Shown: piece after piece, positions 26,877-35,611 of the stretch
Position numbering within the stretch: the first letter of the stretch is position 1
How the letters are laid out: every line of letters begins with the position of its first letter
Origin: Puia dinghuensis
GTDB taxonomy: Bacteria > Bacteroidota > Bacteroidia > Chitinophagales > Chitinophagaceae
Direction: 5' to 3'
NCBI GenBank assembly: GCA_026225275.1
Contig: JAMFSL010000079.1
Span: 1 to 64,000 of the forward strand
DNA length: 64,000 nucleotides
Translations under genes and position numbers: made by a program
Notes under the pieces: generated by a model
Databases searched by the model: none
The model's input: the letters and a program-made list of their open reading frames with translations, nothing else
What the model was told of the DNA's origin: nothing

Positions 26877-28691
26877 ATGCAAATTAGAAATATAGCGATC
26901 ATCGCCCACGTTGACCACGGAAAGACTACCCTGGTAGATAAAATATTACATGCGACCCACGTTTTCCGTGATAACCAGGAGACTGGCGAGCTGATCATGG
27001 ATAGTAATGACCTCGAAAGAGAAAGAGGGATCACTATTTTCAGCAAGAATGCGGCCGTGCTGTATAAAGATACCAAGATCAACGTAATAGATACCCCGGG
27101 TCACTCGGATTTCGGCGGAGAAGTAGAACGTGTGCTGAAAATGGCCGACGGGGTGCTGCTTTTAGTAGATGCTTTTGAAGGCCCGATGCCCCAGACCCGG
27201 TTTGTACTGCAAAAGGCCCTTCAGCTGAACCTGCGGCCGATTGTAGTGATCAACAAGGTGGACAAGCCCAATTGCCGCCCGGATGAAGTGCACGAGGCAG
27301 TATTCGAATTGTTCTTTACCCTGGATGCTACCAATGAGCAGCTGGATTTCCCTACTTTTTATGGGAGCGGCAAGAACGGCTGGTTCAACGACAAGAACGA
27401 ACAATGTGAAGATATCACCCCCCTGCTGGACGGTATCCTGAAATATGTACCCGAGCCCAAAGTATCGGAAGGTCCGCTGCAAATGCAGATTACCTCGCTG
27501 GATTACTCTTCTTTCCTGGGAAGGATCGCGGTGGGTAAAATAGCCCGCGGGTCTATCAAGGAAGGACAGAACATCGCGCTGATGCAGGCGGATGGCGTTA
27601 TTAAACGCCTCAAGGTAAAGGAGCTATACACCTTTATGGGCATGGGAAAGAAAAAAGCCACCGAAGTAATGGCTGGAGATATCTGTGCTGTCGTCGGACT
27701 GGAAGAGTTCAATATCGGCGATACCATCGCAGACATTGATAATCCGGAAGCCCTGCCCGTTATCAGCGTGGATGAGCCGACGATGAGTATGCTCTTCGGC
27801 ATCAATAACTCCCCTTTCTTTGGAAAGGACGGCAAATTCGTCACTTCGCGTCACCTGCGTGACCGCCTGATGAAAGAGACAGAAAAGAATCTCGCCTTAC
27901 GGGTGGAAGATACTGACAGTGCGGATAGCTTCCTGGTGTTCGGACGCGGTATCCTGCACCTGGGCATCCTGATCGAGACTATGCGCAGGGAAGGCTTTGA
28001 GCTGACGATCGGCCAGCCCCAGGTGCTGGTAAAAGAGATCGATGGAAAAAAACACGAGCCTTTTGAAAACTTGGTTGTGGACGTCCCCTCGGATTACAGC
28101 GGCAAAGTGATCGATATGGTCACCAGGCGTAAAGGAGAAATGCTGATCATGGAAAGCAAGGGCGACATGCAGCACCTGGAATTCGAGATTCCTTCCCGCG
28201 GATTGATCGGTCTGCGTAGCAATATGCTGACCAATACTGCCGGCGAAGCCGTAATGGCGCACCGCTTCATCGAATACAAGCCCTGGAAAGGTCCCATCCC
28301 CGGCAGGAGCAATGGAGTCCTGTTGTCAAAGAACGAGGAAAAGACCACAGCCTATTCTATCGATAAGCTGCAGGATCGCGGCACCTTCTTCGTCGATCCG
28401 GGAGAAGAGGTATATATAGGGCAAATCATCGCTGAACATATCAAACCAGGCGACCTGATCGTAAATGCTACGGAAGGTAAACAATTGACGAATATGCGTG
28501 CCAGCGGCAGCGATGACTCCGTCCGTATCATCCCTAAAAAACAGATGACGCTGGAAGAATGTATGGAATATATCCAGCAGGACGAGTGTATCGAGGTGAC
28601 GCCCAAAAAGATACGGATGCGGAAGGTCATTTTGAATGAAGATGAGCGAAAGAGGACCCAAAAGCAGATGAAGTCCGAAGAGGTACGCTAA
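26877..28691 (+). CDS. typA: Ribosome-associated translational GTPase TypA/BipA
   Basis: A 604-residue cytoplasmic GTPase related to EF-G that binds ribosomes and helps 50S assembly, cold growth and stress response. Seen: G1 [10 protein letters not shown] (10-19), [10 protein letters not shown] (switch I), [18 protein letters not shown], and the C-terminal BipA-specific domain ending [14 protein letters not shown]. Length matches the family. It is preceded by a hairpin-rich leader and followed 32 bp later by a small membrane-protein gene. Confidence 0.97.
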   Translation: MQIRNIAIIAHVDHGKTTLVDKILHATHVFRDNQETGELIMDSNDLERERGITIFSKNAAVLYKDTKINVIDTPGHSDFGGEVERVLKMADGVLLLVDAFEGPMPQTRFVLQKALQLNLRPIVVINKVDKPNCRPDEVHEAVFELFFTLDATNEQLDFPTFYGSGKNGWFNDKNEQCEDITPLLDGILKYVPEPKVSEGPLQMQITSLDYSSFLGRIAVGKIARGSIKEGQNIALMQADGVIKRLKVKELYTFMGMGKKKATEVMAGDICAVVGLEEFNIGDTIADIDNPEALPVISVDEPTMSMLFGINNSPFFGKDGKFVTSRHLRDRLMKETEKNLALRVEDTDSADSFLVFGRGILHLGILIETMRREGFELTIGQPQVLVKEIDGKKHEPFENLVVDVPSDYSGKVIDMVTRRKGEMLIMESKGDMQHLEFEIPSRGLIGLRSNMLTNTAGEAVMAHRFIEYKPWKGPIPGRSNGVLLSKNEEKTTAYSIDKLQDRGTFFVDPGEEVYIGQIIAEHIKPGDLIVNATEGKQLTNMRASGSDDSVRIIPKKQMTLEECMEYIQQDECIEVTPKKIRMRKVILNEDERKRTQKQMKSEEVR

Positions 28692-28697
28692 TAGTCG

Positions 28698-28705
28698 TAA
28701 TTTTG
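28698..28705 (+). promoter_or_regulatory. -7 box of the 84-residue membrane protein gene
   Basis: TAATTTTG, exact TAnnTTTG match, 18 nt before the ATG at 28724. Confidence 0.4.
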
Positions 28706-28723
28706 TGATTCAACGCCGCAGTT

Positions 28724-28978
28724 ATGAATCAGCTGAAGAAAAAAAATCTCCCGATAAAGAAGCACAGACTGGCCCTGCTGGTCCTGTGCTTCTTCCTGAT
28801 CACCCCTCCCGTCGTCAAGGCCCAATGCTCCATCTGTTCCCGCACGACTCAGCAATTGGGGGAAAGACCAGCCACGGCACTCAACAGGGGCATCATCTAT
28901 CTTGCCTTTACTCCTCTGGCTATATTCGGTGTCATTGGTTATCGTTGGTGGAAGAGCGAACAAGGCGAAAATGAATGA
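28724..28978 (+). CDS. Small exported/membrane protein with CxxC motif
   Basis: An 84-residue protein with an N-terminal signal/anchor (residues 18-33), then a CSIC pair right after the predicted cleavage site (QCSICSRT), then a conserved-looking stretch ending in a second hydrophobic segment (about 57-74) with WW. Small proteins of this type (signal, CxxC, one helix) occur next to typA in related genomes by my recollection. Function unknown; possible metal binding or thiol chemistry on the periplasmic side. Own promoter at 28698. Confidence 0.6.
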   Translation: MNQLKKKNLPIKKHRLALLVLCFFLITPPVVKAQCSICSRTTQQLGERPATALNRGIIYLAFTPLAIFGVIGYRWWKSEQGENE

Positions 28979-28988
28979 ATCGGCATGA

Positions 28989-29939
28989 ATGAATTTCTTG
29001 CCCATGAATGAATACCCATTAGTATCGGTTGTACTTGGCACCTATAACGGACAGGTCTATCTGGAAGAGCAACTCCGCTCGGTGCTGGCTCAGACCTGGA
29101 CCAATCTCGAGATCATCGCCATTGATGACGGCAGTACTGACGGCACAGTCGGGATCCTTCGGGAATATGCCACCCGGGACAGCCGGATCAAAGTGATCAT
29201 CAACGAACAGAATCTGGGCTTTGTCCGGAATTTCGAGAAAGGCTGCAGCCTGGCGAAAGGTAAATGGATCTCGCTTTGCGACCAGGACGACTACTGGCTG
29301 CCGGAGAAGATCGAAAAGATGGTGCATGCTATCGGGGACTATCCGATGGTCTATTGTGATTCGGAGTTATGCGATTCCGATCTGCAGCCGATGGGCACGA
29401 AAATTTCGGATCTTGTCCATTATCAATCCTTCGATGACTGCCGGCAGCTGTGCGTTTTTTCCCGGATGTACGGCCATGCCACACTGATCACCCGCGCTCT
29501 CTTCGATAAAGCCAGTCCGTTCAGGAAAGAAGTGCCGCACGACGGCTGGCTGGCCTATCATGCTACACTATATGGCGGGGTCAGATACCTGCCGGAAGTA
29601 TTGGTCAAATACCGCCAGCATGCCGGCAACGTATTCGGCGTCATAGGTAGGAAAAAGAAAAAGGACGCGGCGCTGCAACGAGCCGAAAAGAAGAGAAAGG
29701 AGCTGGCCAGAATTCGGCTGCGCATCGATGCCTACTATGCAGCCTGCCCCGAAACGCTGGTGCCGCAAAAGCGATTGCTGCGGGCACTCGTAGAGAGCTA
29801 TCGCAATTTCTCCCTCTATAATGATTGCCGGCGGGTCGCCCTTTTCCTGGCAAATTACAAATTATTGCTGGCGGTCAAGAACTATTCAACGGTCAGAAAA
29901 TATCTTTTCTGTCTGAAGATGTTCGTAAAGATCAAATAA
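28989..29939 (+). CDS. Family 2 glycosyltransferase
   Basis: A 316-residue GT-A-fold glycosyltransferase (MNFLPMNEYP... or from the in-frame ATG at 29004; the second is closer to the usual start). Seen: VSVVLGTYNG at the front, IIAIDDGSTDGT for nucleotide-sugar binding, and DQDD metal-binding motif around residue 100. Likely adds a sugar to a surface polysaccharide or O-antigen. It begins the GT2-FkbM-GT9 run (28989-31661) that looks like LPS/outer-polysaccharide synthesis. The region before the start has three ATGAATGAAT repeats. Confidence 0.88.
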   Translation: MNFLPMNEYPLVSVVLGTYNGQVYLEEQLRSVLAQTWTNLEIIAIDDGSTDGTVGILREYATRDSRIKVIINEQNLGFVRNFEKGCSLAKGKWISLCDQDDYWLPEKIEKMVHAIGDYPMVYCDSELCDSDLQPMGTKISDLVHYQSFDDCRQLCVFSRMYGHATLITRALFDKASPFRKEVPHDGWLAYHATLYGGVRYLPEVLVKYRQHAGNVFGVIGRKKKKDAALQRAEKKRKELARIRLRIDAYYAACPETLVPQKRLLRALVESYRNFSLYNDCRRVALFLANYKLLLAVKNYSTVRKYLFCLKMFVKIK

Positions 29940-29961
29940 AAGAAGCCTTATATTTACTACC

Positions 29962-30660
29962 ATGAGACCGGGAACGGAAAAGGAAATATATAAAAAAGTC
30001 ATAGCGAAAAAAATCGACATCCGTCACGTCTGCGAAGTCGGGGTGTTCCTGCCGGAAATGTCGAATATCCTGGATTTCATCGTGAAGGACCACCTGCGTA
30101 CAACACTGGTGGAGCCTGATAACCGAAGCATTGCCGCCATCCGGGATTTCTTTCGTGACTATCAGAACGTGACGTTGCTGCCTTATGCGGTGTACGATCA
30201 TAACGGAGTACTGGAACTGGTGCAGCGAAATGCATCCACCTTCGTTTCCACGCTGCCCTATAGCCCCGCTCAGATCAATGACAACTATGATATCCGGAAA
30301 GAGGACACCTTTACCGTGGAATGCCGGAAGTTCGATGAGCTGGACAATGGGACGATCGACCTGCTGAGTGTCGATACCGAAGGCAGCGAATGGTATGTCA
30401 TCCAAAACCTGATCAGCCGGCCGATGGTTATCTCTGTCGAAATGCAGGGAAAGAGCTACGTCAATCCCTTCTTCAAAGAGATTTCGGCATGGATGGCAAA
30501 AGAAGGCTACGAAAAATGGTATATGAATAAGACCGATATCGTGTATTATAAGCGGGGCGCTTTTTCCATCACAGCCGGTGAAAAGCTGCAGCTGTCGCTG
30601 ATGGATGCTTATGTCCGATTCCGCCGGGCCCGCAAACGGATCGGTAAAATGTTCAAATGA
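29962..30660 (+). CDS. FkbM-family methyltransferase
   Basis: A 232-residue SAM-dependent methyltransferase of the FkbM family. Seen: an unusual motif I region (HVCEVGVFLPEMS), the adjacent acidic residue in TTLVEPDNRS, and the family core DLLSVDTEGSEWYVI (about residues 133-147). FkbM proteins in glycan clusters O-methylate sugars. It overlaps the downstream GT9 gene by 4 bp (ATGA) and follows GT2 by 22 bp, so the three are likely cotranscribed. Acceptor unknown. Confidence 0.82.
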   Translation: MRPGTEKEIYKKVIAKKIDIRHVCEVGVFLPEMSNILDFIVKDHLRTTLVEPDNRSIAAIRDFFRDYQNVTLLPYAVYDHNGVLELVQRNASTFVSTLPYSPAQINDNYDIRKEDTFTVECRKFDELDNGTIDLLSVDTEGSEWYVIQNLISRPMVISVEMQGKSYVNPFFKEISAWMAKEGYEKWYMNKTDIVYYKRGAFSITAGEKLQLSLMDAYVRFRRARKRIGKMFK

Positions 30661-31661
30661 AAACGTTTATCATCAGCCGCACAGATGCCATCGGAGATGT
30701 GGTTCTGACCCTGCCGGTCGCCGGGGTGTTGCGATCTCTGTATCCTTCTGCACGCATCCTTTTCCTGGGCCGCGCCTATACCCGGGATATCATCAATGCC
30801 TGTACGCACATCGACGAATTCCTCGACTGGGACCAGCTGAAGGAATCCTCCCCCGCTGCGCAACTGGCGGCGACGGATGCGGACACGATCATTCATATTT
30901 TCCCCAAAAAAACGATCGCCCGGGCTGCCTGGAAAGCCCGGATACCTCAACGTATCGGAACGACTAACCGCCTTTACCACTGGCTGTATTGCAATATCCG
31001 GGTAGCGTTATCGCGGAAGAACTCCCCCTGGCATGAGGCCCAGCTGAACCTTCGGCTACTGAAACCCCTCGGCGCCCGGGAAAACTATACATTAGAAGAG
31101 ATCAGTGGGTTTTATGGACTGACCCGCCTGGTAGAGCTGCCGCCGGCAGTCGCCGCGCTGCTGGCGCCGGATCGCTTCAACCTCATCTTGCATCCCAAAT
31201 CCCGGGGCAGCGCCAGGGAATGGGGTCTGGATAATTTCCGGCAGCTGATCGCATTGCTGCCCCGGGACCGGTTCAACATCTTCCTCACCGGAACAGCGGC
31301 AGAAGGAAAAGAGCTGGAGTCCCTGCGACAGGAATACCCTTTTCTCACAGATCTGACAGGGCGGCTTTCCCTGGGTGAGCTGATGAGCTTTATCGCCCGG
31401 GCAGATGGATTGGTGGCGGCCAGTACTGGCCCTCTACACCTGGCAGCGGCACTGGGTATCAATGCCCTGGGCATCTATCCGCCTATCCGGCCTATGCATC
31501 CGGGCCGTTGGGCTCCGGTGGGTAAAAAAGCGGCTGTCTTCGTCGAAAAGAAGGATTGCGATGCCTGTCGCAAGACTGGCGATTGTGCCTGCATGCGTGC
31601 GATCAGACCGCAGGTGCTGAGTGAGTACCTGCAATCGCTGCTGCCGCCCGCTCTCACTTGA
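30657..31661 (+). CDS. Family 9 glycosyltransferase (heptosyltransferase-like)
   Basis: A 334-residue GT-B-fold glycosyltransferase of the GT9 (WaaC/WaaF/RfaF-type) family. Seen: ISRTDAIGDVVLTLP at the start, LILHPKSRGSAREWG, ASTGPLHLAAALG (acceptor/nucleotide-binding motif) and a four-Cys tail (CDACRKTGDCAC). The family transfers heptose or similar sugars to the LPS inner core; sugar donor is not resolved here. Its 4-bp overlap with fkbM suggests translational coupling. Confidence 0.88.
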   Translation: MKTFIISRTDAIGDVVLTLPVAGVLRSLYPSARILFLGRAYTRDIINACTHIDEFLDWDQLKESSPAAQLAATDADTIIHIFPKKTIARAAWKARIPQRIGTTNRLYHWLYCNIRVALSRKNSPWHEAQLNLRLLKPLGARENYTLEEISGFYGLTRLVELPPAVAALLAPDRFNLILHPKSRGSAREWGLDNFRQLIALLPRDRFNIFLTGTAAEGKELESLRQEYPFLTDLTGRLSLGELMSFIARADGLVAASTGPLHLAAALGINALGIYPPIRPMHPGRWAPVGKKAAVFVEKKDCDACRKTGDCACMRAIRPQVLSEYLQSLLPPALT

Positions 31662-31696
31662 TCCGGTGAACGCCGGCTCATGATCCAAAAATCAAT

Positions 31697-31704
31697 TATT
31701 TTTG
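31697..31704 (+). promoter_or_regulatory. -7 box of the Lon-domain gene
   Basis: TATTTTTG, exact match, ends 5 nt before the preferred ATG at 31710, so the mRNA may be leaderless. Confidence 0.55.
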
Positions 31705-31709
31705 CAGCT

Positions 31710-32354
31710 ATGACCAATTTCATTCCTGTATTTCCCCTGGGTATCGTTGTTTATCCGGGAGAAATAGTGAACCTGCATATTTTTGAACCGCGTTATAAGC
31801 AGCTTGTCAATGAATGTTACGCCGAGGGAAAACCATTCGGTATTCCGACCGTGATCGATAACAAGCTGAATGAGATGGGTACGCTGGTAAAGATAACCGA
31901 GCTGGTAAAAGTGTATGATAGCGGTGAAATGGATATCCGGACCCAGGGCCTGCGTGTCTTCCGGGTGCTGGAGATGATCAAGTCCGTACCGGATAAATTA
32001 TTCAGCGGCGCGATCGTCAATTATCCCGATAATATCGAAAGCAACGGCAAGCGGCAGCTGATGCTGAAGGTGATCGCTGCCATCCGCGAGCTGCATCGTC
32101 TGCTGAATATTACCAAGGACTTTCACAAGCCCGACGAAGAGCTGGCCAGCTACGACATTGCCCATCATGCAGGCCTTTCCATCGAACAGGAATATGAATT
32201 GCTGGGTCTGCTACGGGAAGAACAACGGCAGGAATACCTCAAGCGTCATTTGGGACGAGTCCTCCCCGTCATCGCAGAAATGGAAACCCTAAAAGATAAA
32301 GTTAAATTGAACGGACATTTCAAAAACCTATCTTCGTTCAAATTTGAAGACTAG
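31710..32354 (+). CDS. Lon-protease substrate-binding-domain protein
   Basis: A 214-residue protein that corresponds to the N-terminal substrate-binding (PUA-like, LON_substr_bdg) domain of Lon without the ATPase or protease domains. Seen: FPLGIVVYPGEIVNLHIFEPRY (the family start), and the central beta/helix region. I start at 31710 because the frame's earlier start (31680) lies upstream of the promoter box at 31697. The role of stand-alone LON domains is not settled; it may recruit or sequester substrates or bind cofactors. It precedes coaX by 2 nt between genes. Confidence 0.85.
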   Translation: MTNFIPVFPLGIVVYPGEIVNLHIFEPRYKQLVNECYAEGKPFGIPTVIDNKLNEMGTLVKITELVKVYDSGEMDIRTQGLRVFRVLEMIKSVPDKLFSGAIVNYPDNIESNGKRQLMLKVIAAIRELHRLLNITKDFHKPDEELASYDIAHHAGLSIEQEYELLGLLREEQRQEYLKRHLGRVLPVIAEMETLKDKVKLNGHFKNLSSFKFED

Positions 32355-32356
32355 CC

Positions 32357-33082
32357 ATGCCCACAACCCTCTGCCTTGATTTTGGCAATACCCGGATGAA
32401 ATGTGGCGTTTTTGCGGACGGCGAATTCCTGGACGAGCAGATTTTGGAGAATGATCATGAAGATACGATGAGGGTGCTGCTGGACCGGTTTCAACCTTCC
32501 AGGACCATTTTGTCCTCCGTCATCCACCACAACCCCCGAATGGAGGAATTGCTGCGGACCACGACTCATTTTCACCTGTTGAATCATCAATCGAAAGTAC
32601 CGGTGACTACCCCCGTCGGCAAGCCCGAGACCATCGGCGCCGACCGCCTGGCATTAGTAGTTGCCGCCGCAACGCTCTTTCCCGGGAAGAACAACCTGGT
32701 CATCGGACTGGGTTCGGCCATCACGTATAATTATGTCAATAAGGACAAGGAGTTCATCGGCGGCGGCATCTCACCCGGTATGGAAATGCGCTTCAAATCC
32801 TTGCATGAATACACCGCCAAACTGCCATTGGTGAAAGCCGACTGGAATTTCCCCCTGGCCGGGTATGATACCCGGACGAATATTCTCAGCGGCGTGATCC
32901 TGGGCATGGCCAAGGAAATAGACGGGATCATCGGGGCCTACCAGGAGAAATATGACAATTTTAACGTGCTGATGAGCGGGGGCGACTCGACATATTTCAG
33001 CCGGCATCTGAAAAGTAAGATATTTGCGGATCCCTATTTAATATACAAGGGTTTATATGCTATCAGCGAGTTCAATCAATAA
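32357..33082 (+). CDS. coaX: Type III pantothenate kinase
   Basis: Phosphorylates pantothenate in the first committed step of coenzyme A synthesis. The 241-residue protein belongs to the ASKHA fold: first phosphate loop LDFGNTRMKCGVF (5-17) with Asp6, GADRLALV (about 94-101) with the second conserved Asp, and GGGISPGMEMR. The third conserved carboxylate, normally in a DxGTA.T motif, reads IGLGSAIT here, so Gly is in place of Asp. This may be a lineage variant. It overlaps lptC by 26 bp. Confidence 0.9.
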   Translation: MPTTLCLDFGNTRMKCGVFADGEFLDEQILENDHEDTMRVLLDRFQPSRTILSSVIHHNPRMEELLRTTTHFHLLNHQSKVPVTTPVGKPETIGADRLALVVAAATLFPGKNNLVIGLGSAITYNYVNKDKEFIGGGISPGMEMRFKSLHEYTAKLPLVKADWNFPLAGYDTRTNILSGVILGMAKEIDGIIGAYQEKYDNFNVLMSGGDSTYFSRHLKSKIFADPYLIYKGLYAISEFNQ

Positions 33083-33671
33083 GTCGTTCCTTTTACTGCT
33101 GACAGTTGTCATCAGCTTTGCCGGGTGCGAGGAAAAAGCGAAAAAGACGGCCGCCCCCCGGCAGCATGTCATCCCGCCCGAAGAGGCCGACTCTATTTCC
33201 AGCTATCTTAGTGAAGGTGGTCTGGACAAAGGAGTACTCGAGGCCAAAATAAAAGGCAAACTCACGGCACCTTATATGCGAAATATCCAGCGCTCGGATT
33301 CGCCATATACCGAATTTCCCCGGACGCTGCATGTGGACTTTTACCAGGACTCCGTCACCCGGAATCAAAAGCCCGTCATCGAAAGCAAACTGGATGCCCT
33401 GTACGGGAAATACCTGTCTTCCCAGGCAAAAGTGTATCTCCGGGATTCCGTTGTCGTACGGAATGTCCTCAAAGGGGATACGATCCATTGCCAGGACCTT
33501 TGGTGGGACCAGCACACGCATAAATTTTCTACGGACAAACCGGTCCGGATCTACACCAAGGATAAGGTACTTTTCGGGACAGGTATGGACGCCGATGAGG
33601 ATTTTCACGAGTACCATATCCGTAAACTGACCGGACTTGTATACACTTCCGGCAACAATATACCTAAGTAA
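33057..33671 (+). CDS. lptC: LptC-like LPS transport lipoprotein
   Basis: A 204-residue protein with a lipoprotein signal (FAGC, Cys24) and the LptC/LptA beta-jellyroll pattern (EAKIKGKLTAPYM, FPRTLHVDFYQD, LSSQAKVYLRDSVVVRNVLKGDTIHCQDLWWD). LptC moves LPS from the inner membrane to the periplasmic bridge. Lipid-anchored, rather than TM-anchored, LptC is seen in Bacteroidota. The start overlaps coaX by 26 bp, which suggests translational coupling. Confidence 0.8.
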   Translation: MLSASSINKSFLLLLTVVISFAGCEEKAKKTAAPRQHVIPPEEADSISSYLSEGGLDKGVLEAKIKGKLTAPYMRNIQRSDSPYTEFPRTLHVDFYQDSVTRNQKPVIESKLDALYGKYLSSQAKVYLRDSVVVRNVLKGDTIHCQDLWWDQHTHKFSTDKPVRIYTKDKVLFGTGMDADEDFHEYHIRKLTGLVYTSGNNIPK

Positions 33672-33732
33672 ATTGTGAGTGATCCCCGCGCAGCCTGCGC
33701 CGGGTACAGTAGGTAACTTTCAAAAAAAATAT

Positions 33733-34719
33733 ATGGAATACCGTCGTTTAGGAAGATCGGGATTACAGCTCAGTGTATTGTCCTATGGCAGCTGGGTGAC
33801 TTTCCATGGTCAGATGGAGGATAGTCATGCCGATGAGCTGATGGGCATCGCCTATGACAAGGGCATCAATTTTTTCGATAATGCGGAGGCGTATGCCGCC
33901 GGAGAAAGCGAGAAGATGATGGGGCGTGTGCTGAAGAAAAAGAATTGGGACCGCACTTCGTATATCGTGTCCTCCAAGGCCTTCTTCGGGTCCCGCCAAA
34001 ATCCCGCGCCCAATCAGACGGGACTTAGCCGGAAACACCTGGTCGAGGCTTGTCATGAAGCGCTGCAGCGCCTGCAGCTGGATTACCTCGATCTTTATTT
34101 CTGTCATCGCCCCGATCCGAATATTTCCATGGACGAAATTGTCTGGACCATGCACAACCTGATCCAACAGGGTAAGATCTTATATTGGGGCACCAGCCAG
34201 TGGAGCGGGGCGGAAATTATGGAGGCGCACAGTGTGGCACAACAATACCGGCTGATAGGCCCTGTGATGGAACAACCACAGTATAATATGTTCGAGCGGT
34301 ATAAAATGGAACTGGATTACGCTCCCATTTTTCGCAATACCGGCATGGGCACGACGATCTTCAGCCCGCTGGCAGCAGGTTTTCTCACCGGCAAATACCA
34401 GGAGGGAATCCCGGCAGGCTCCCGTCTTTCCCTGGAAGGTTTCGACTGGCTGAAAAAGCGTTGGCTACAGGAAGACCGGATACAGAAGGTCCGTCAGCTG
34501 GCTGCCCTGGCTGGCAGGATGGGCACTTCCCTGGCTTCCCTGGCCATTGCCTGGTGTATCAGTAATCCCAACGTGACGACGGCGATTGTCGGTGCTACGC
34601 GTAAGGAACAGCTCCTGGAGAATTTCAAGGCGCTGGATGTGCTGCCCCTCCTGACACCTGAGCTGTTGAAGGAGATAGAAGAGATCCTGCAAAACAAGCC
34701 TTATTGGGATATGCAATAG
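33733..34719 (+). CDS. Aldo/keto reductase (Kv-beta-like)
   Basis: A 328-residue NADPH-dependent oxidoreductase. I start at the ATG at 33733 (MEYRRLGRSGLQLSVLSYG) because the GTG at 33679 adds an unrelated extension. Catalytic tetrad: Asp and Tyr in FFDNAEAYAAGE, Lys in VSSKAFFG, His in YFCHRPD. The closing TTAIVGATRKEQLLENFKAL is the cofactor-binding part. Closest by eye to the potassium-channel beta-subunit-like AKR group. Substrate unknown. A terminator follows at 34741. Confidence 0.9.
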   Translation: MEYRRLGRSGLQLSVLSYGSWVTFHGQMEDSHADELMGIAYDKGINFFDNAEAYAAGESEKMMGRVLKKKNWDRTSYIVSSKAFFGSRQNPAPNQTGLSRKHLVEACHEALQRLQLDYLDLYFCHRPDPNISMDEIVWTMHNLIQQGKILYWGTSQWSGAEIMEAHSVAQQYRLIGPVMEQPQYNMFERYKMELDYAPIFRNTGMGTTIFSPLAAGFLTGKYQEGIPAGSRLSLEGFDWLKKRWLQEDRIQKVRQLAALAGRMGTSLASLAIAWCISNPNVTTAIVGATRKEQLLENFKALDVLPLLTPELLKEIEEILQNKPYWDMQ

Positions 34720-34740
34720 AGGCAATTGTAATGAATTGTA

Positions 34741-34773
34741 TGGGAGCATCTTAGGAGGCTCCCATATTTTTTT
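34741..34773 (+). terminator. Rho-independent terminator after the aldo/keto reductase
   Basis: TGGGAGC and GCTCCCA form a 7-bp stem with a 10-nt loop, followed by TATTTTTTT. It separates the reductase from the efflux operon. Confidence 0.85.
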
Positions 34774-34788
34774 GCAAAAAAACCAATT

Positions 34789-34824
34789 AAACGTTTGTTT
34801 AATTCAAACGTTTGTTTAATTTTG
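34789..34824 (+). promoter_or_regulatory. Efflux-operon promoter embedded in two direct operator repeats
   Basis: The 16-bp unit AAACGTTTGTTTAATT occurs twice, 34789-34804 and 34806-34821, with a 1-bp gap. The promoter is TTTG (34794-34797), a 19-bp spacer, and TAATTTTG (34817-34824), so each repeat covers one promoter element. AAACGTTT within each repeat is itself palindromic. It lies just before the tetR gene (ATG at 34844), so it is a likely autoregulatory operator for that repressor. Confidence 0.75.
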
Positions 34825-34843
34825 TGACGTCAATTAATGATTC

Positions 34844-35500
34844 ATGGCAGATAAGAGAGAGCATATATTGGTGGCGGCAGAAGATCTTTTTGCGGAAAAG
34901 GGTTTCGATGGAACTTCTGTTCGGGACATTGCCCAGCAGGCGGGCGTCAACCTGGCCATGATCTCTTATTATTTCGGGTCCAAGGAGAAGCTGCTGGAAT
35001 CGCTGCTGGAGTTTCGTGCGGGTTATGCCTACGGTATCCTGGAAGAACTCAACAAGGACGAGTCGCTCAGCCCCTGGGATAAGATTGACCGGTTGGTGGA
35101 CTTCTATGTAGACAGGATCCTGAACAACCTCCGGTTTCATAATATCATGTACCAGGAGAGCAGCACCCGTTCCGTGGAGATCAGGAACAAGGCAAAGGAC
35201 ATCAAGCTGCGTAACCTGGAACAGATATCCAAGATCATTACCGACGGTCAGCAGAAAGGACTGTTCCGTCAGGTGGATATTCCCCTGACTGTAGGTACTA
35301 TCATGGGAACGATTTCCTCTTATACCCTTTCCAAATTTTATACCTGTGCAATCCTTGCCCTTAATGAAGACGTCAATGACGAACAATACCGCCAGAGGCT
35401 TTCCCCCCGGCTTAAAGCCCACCTCAGGCAACTGCTGAGAGCACATCTCGACATTAGAAACGATGGTTTGCCTATGACGGAAGACCGGAAGGGTCTTTAG
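34844..35500 (+). CDS. TetR-family repressor of the efflux operon
   Basis: A 218-residue transcriptional repressor. The HTH lies at about residues 24-50: SVRDIAQQAGVNLAMISYYF, the standard TetR DNA-binding signature, followed by GSKEKLLESLL. The ligand-binding C-terminal part is not assignable. The gene is first in the efflux set tetR-tolC-hlyD-emrB and starts 19 nt after the promoter box embedded in the operator. By context it should repress this operon and itself and be released by a toxic substrate. Confidence 0.9.
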   Translation: MADKREHILVAAEDLFAEKGFDGTSVRDIAQQAGVNLAMISYYFGSKEKLLESLLEFRAGYAYGILEELNKDESLSPWDKIDRLVDFYVDRILNNLRFHNIMYQESSTRSVEIRNKAKDIKLRNLEQISKIITDGQQKGLFRQVDIPLTVGTIMGTISSYTLSKFYTCAILALNEDVNDEQYRQRLSPRLKAHLRQLLRAHLDIRNDGLPMTEDRKGL

Positions 35501-35611
35501 AAATGGCTCTGTAATGGTGACCGGCAGGATGTATTTCCGGCGGGATAGGGAGAGGAGCATATGCTTCAAATCAAACAAGCGATGAAACGAAGTTATAAAT
35601 ATAAGAACAAC

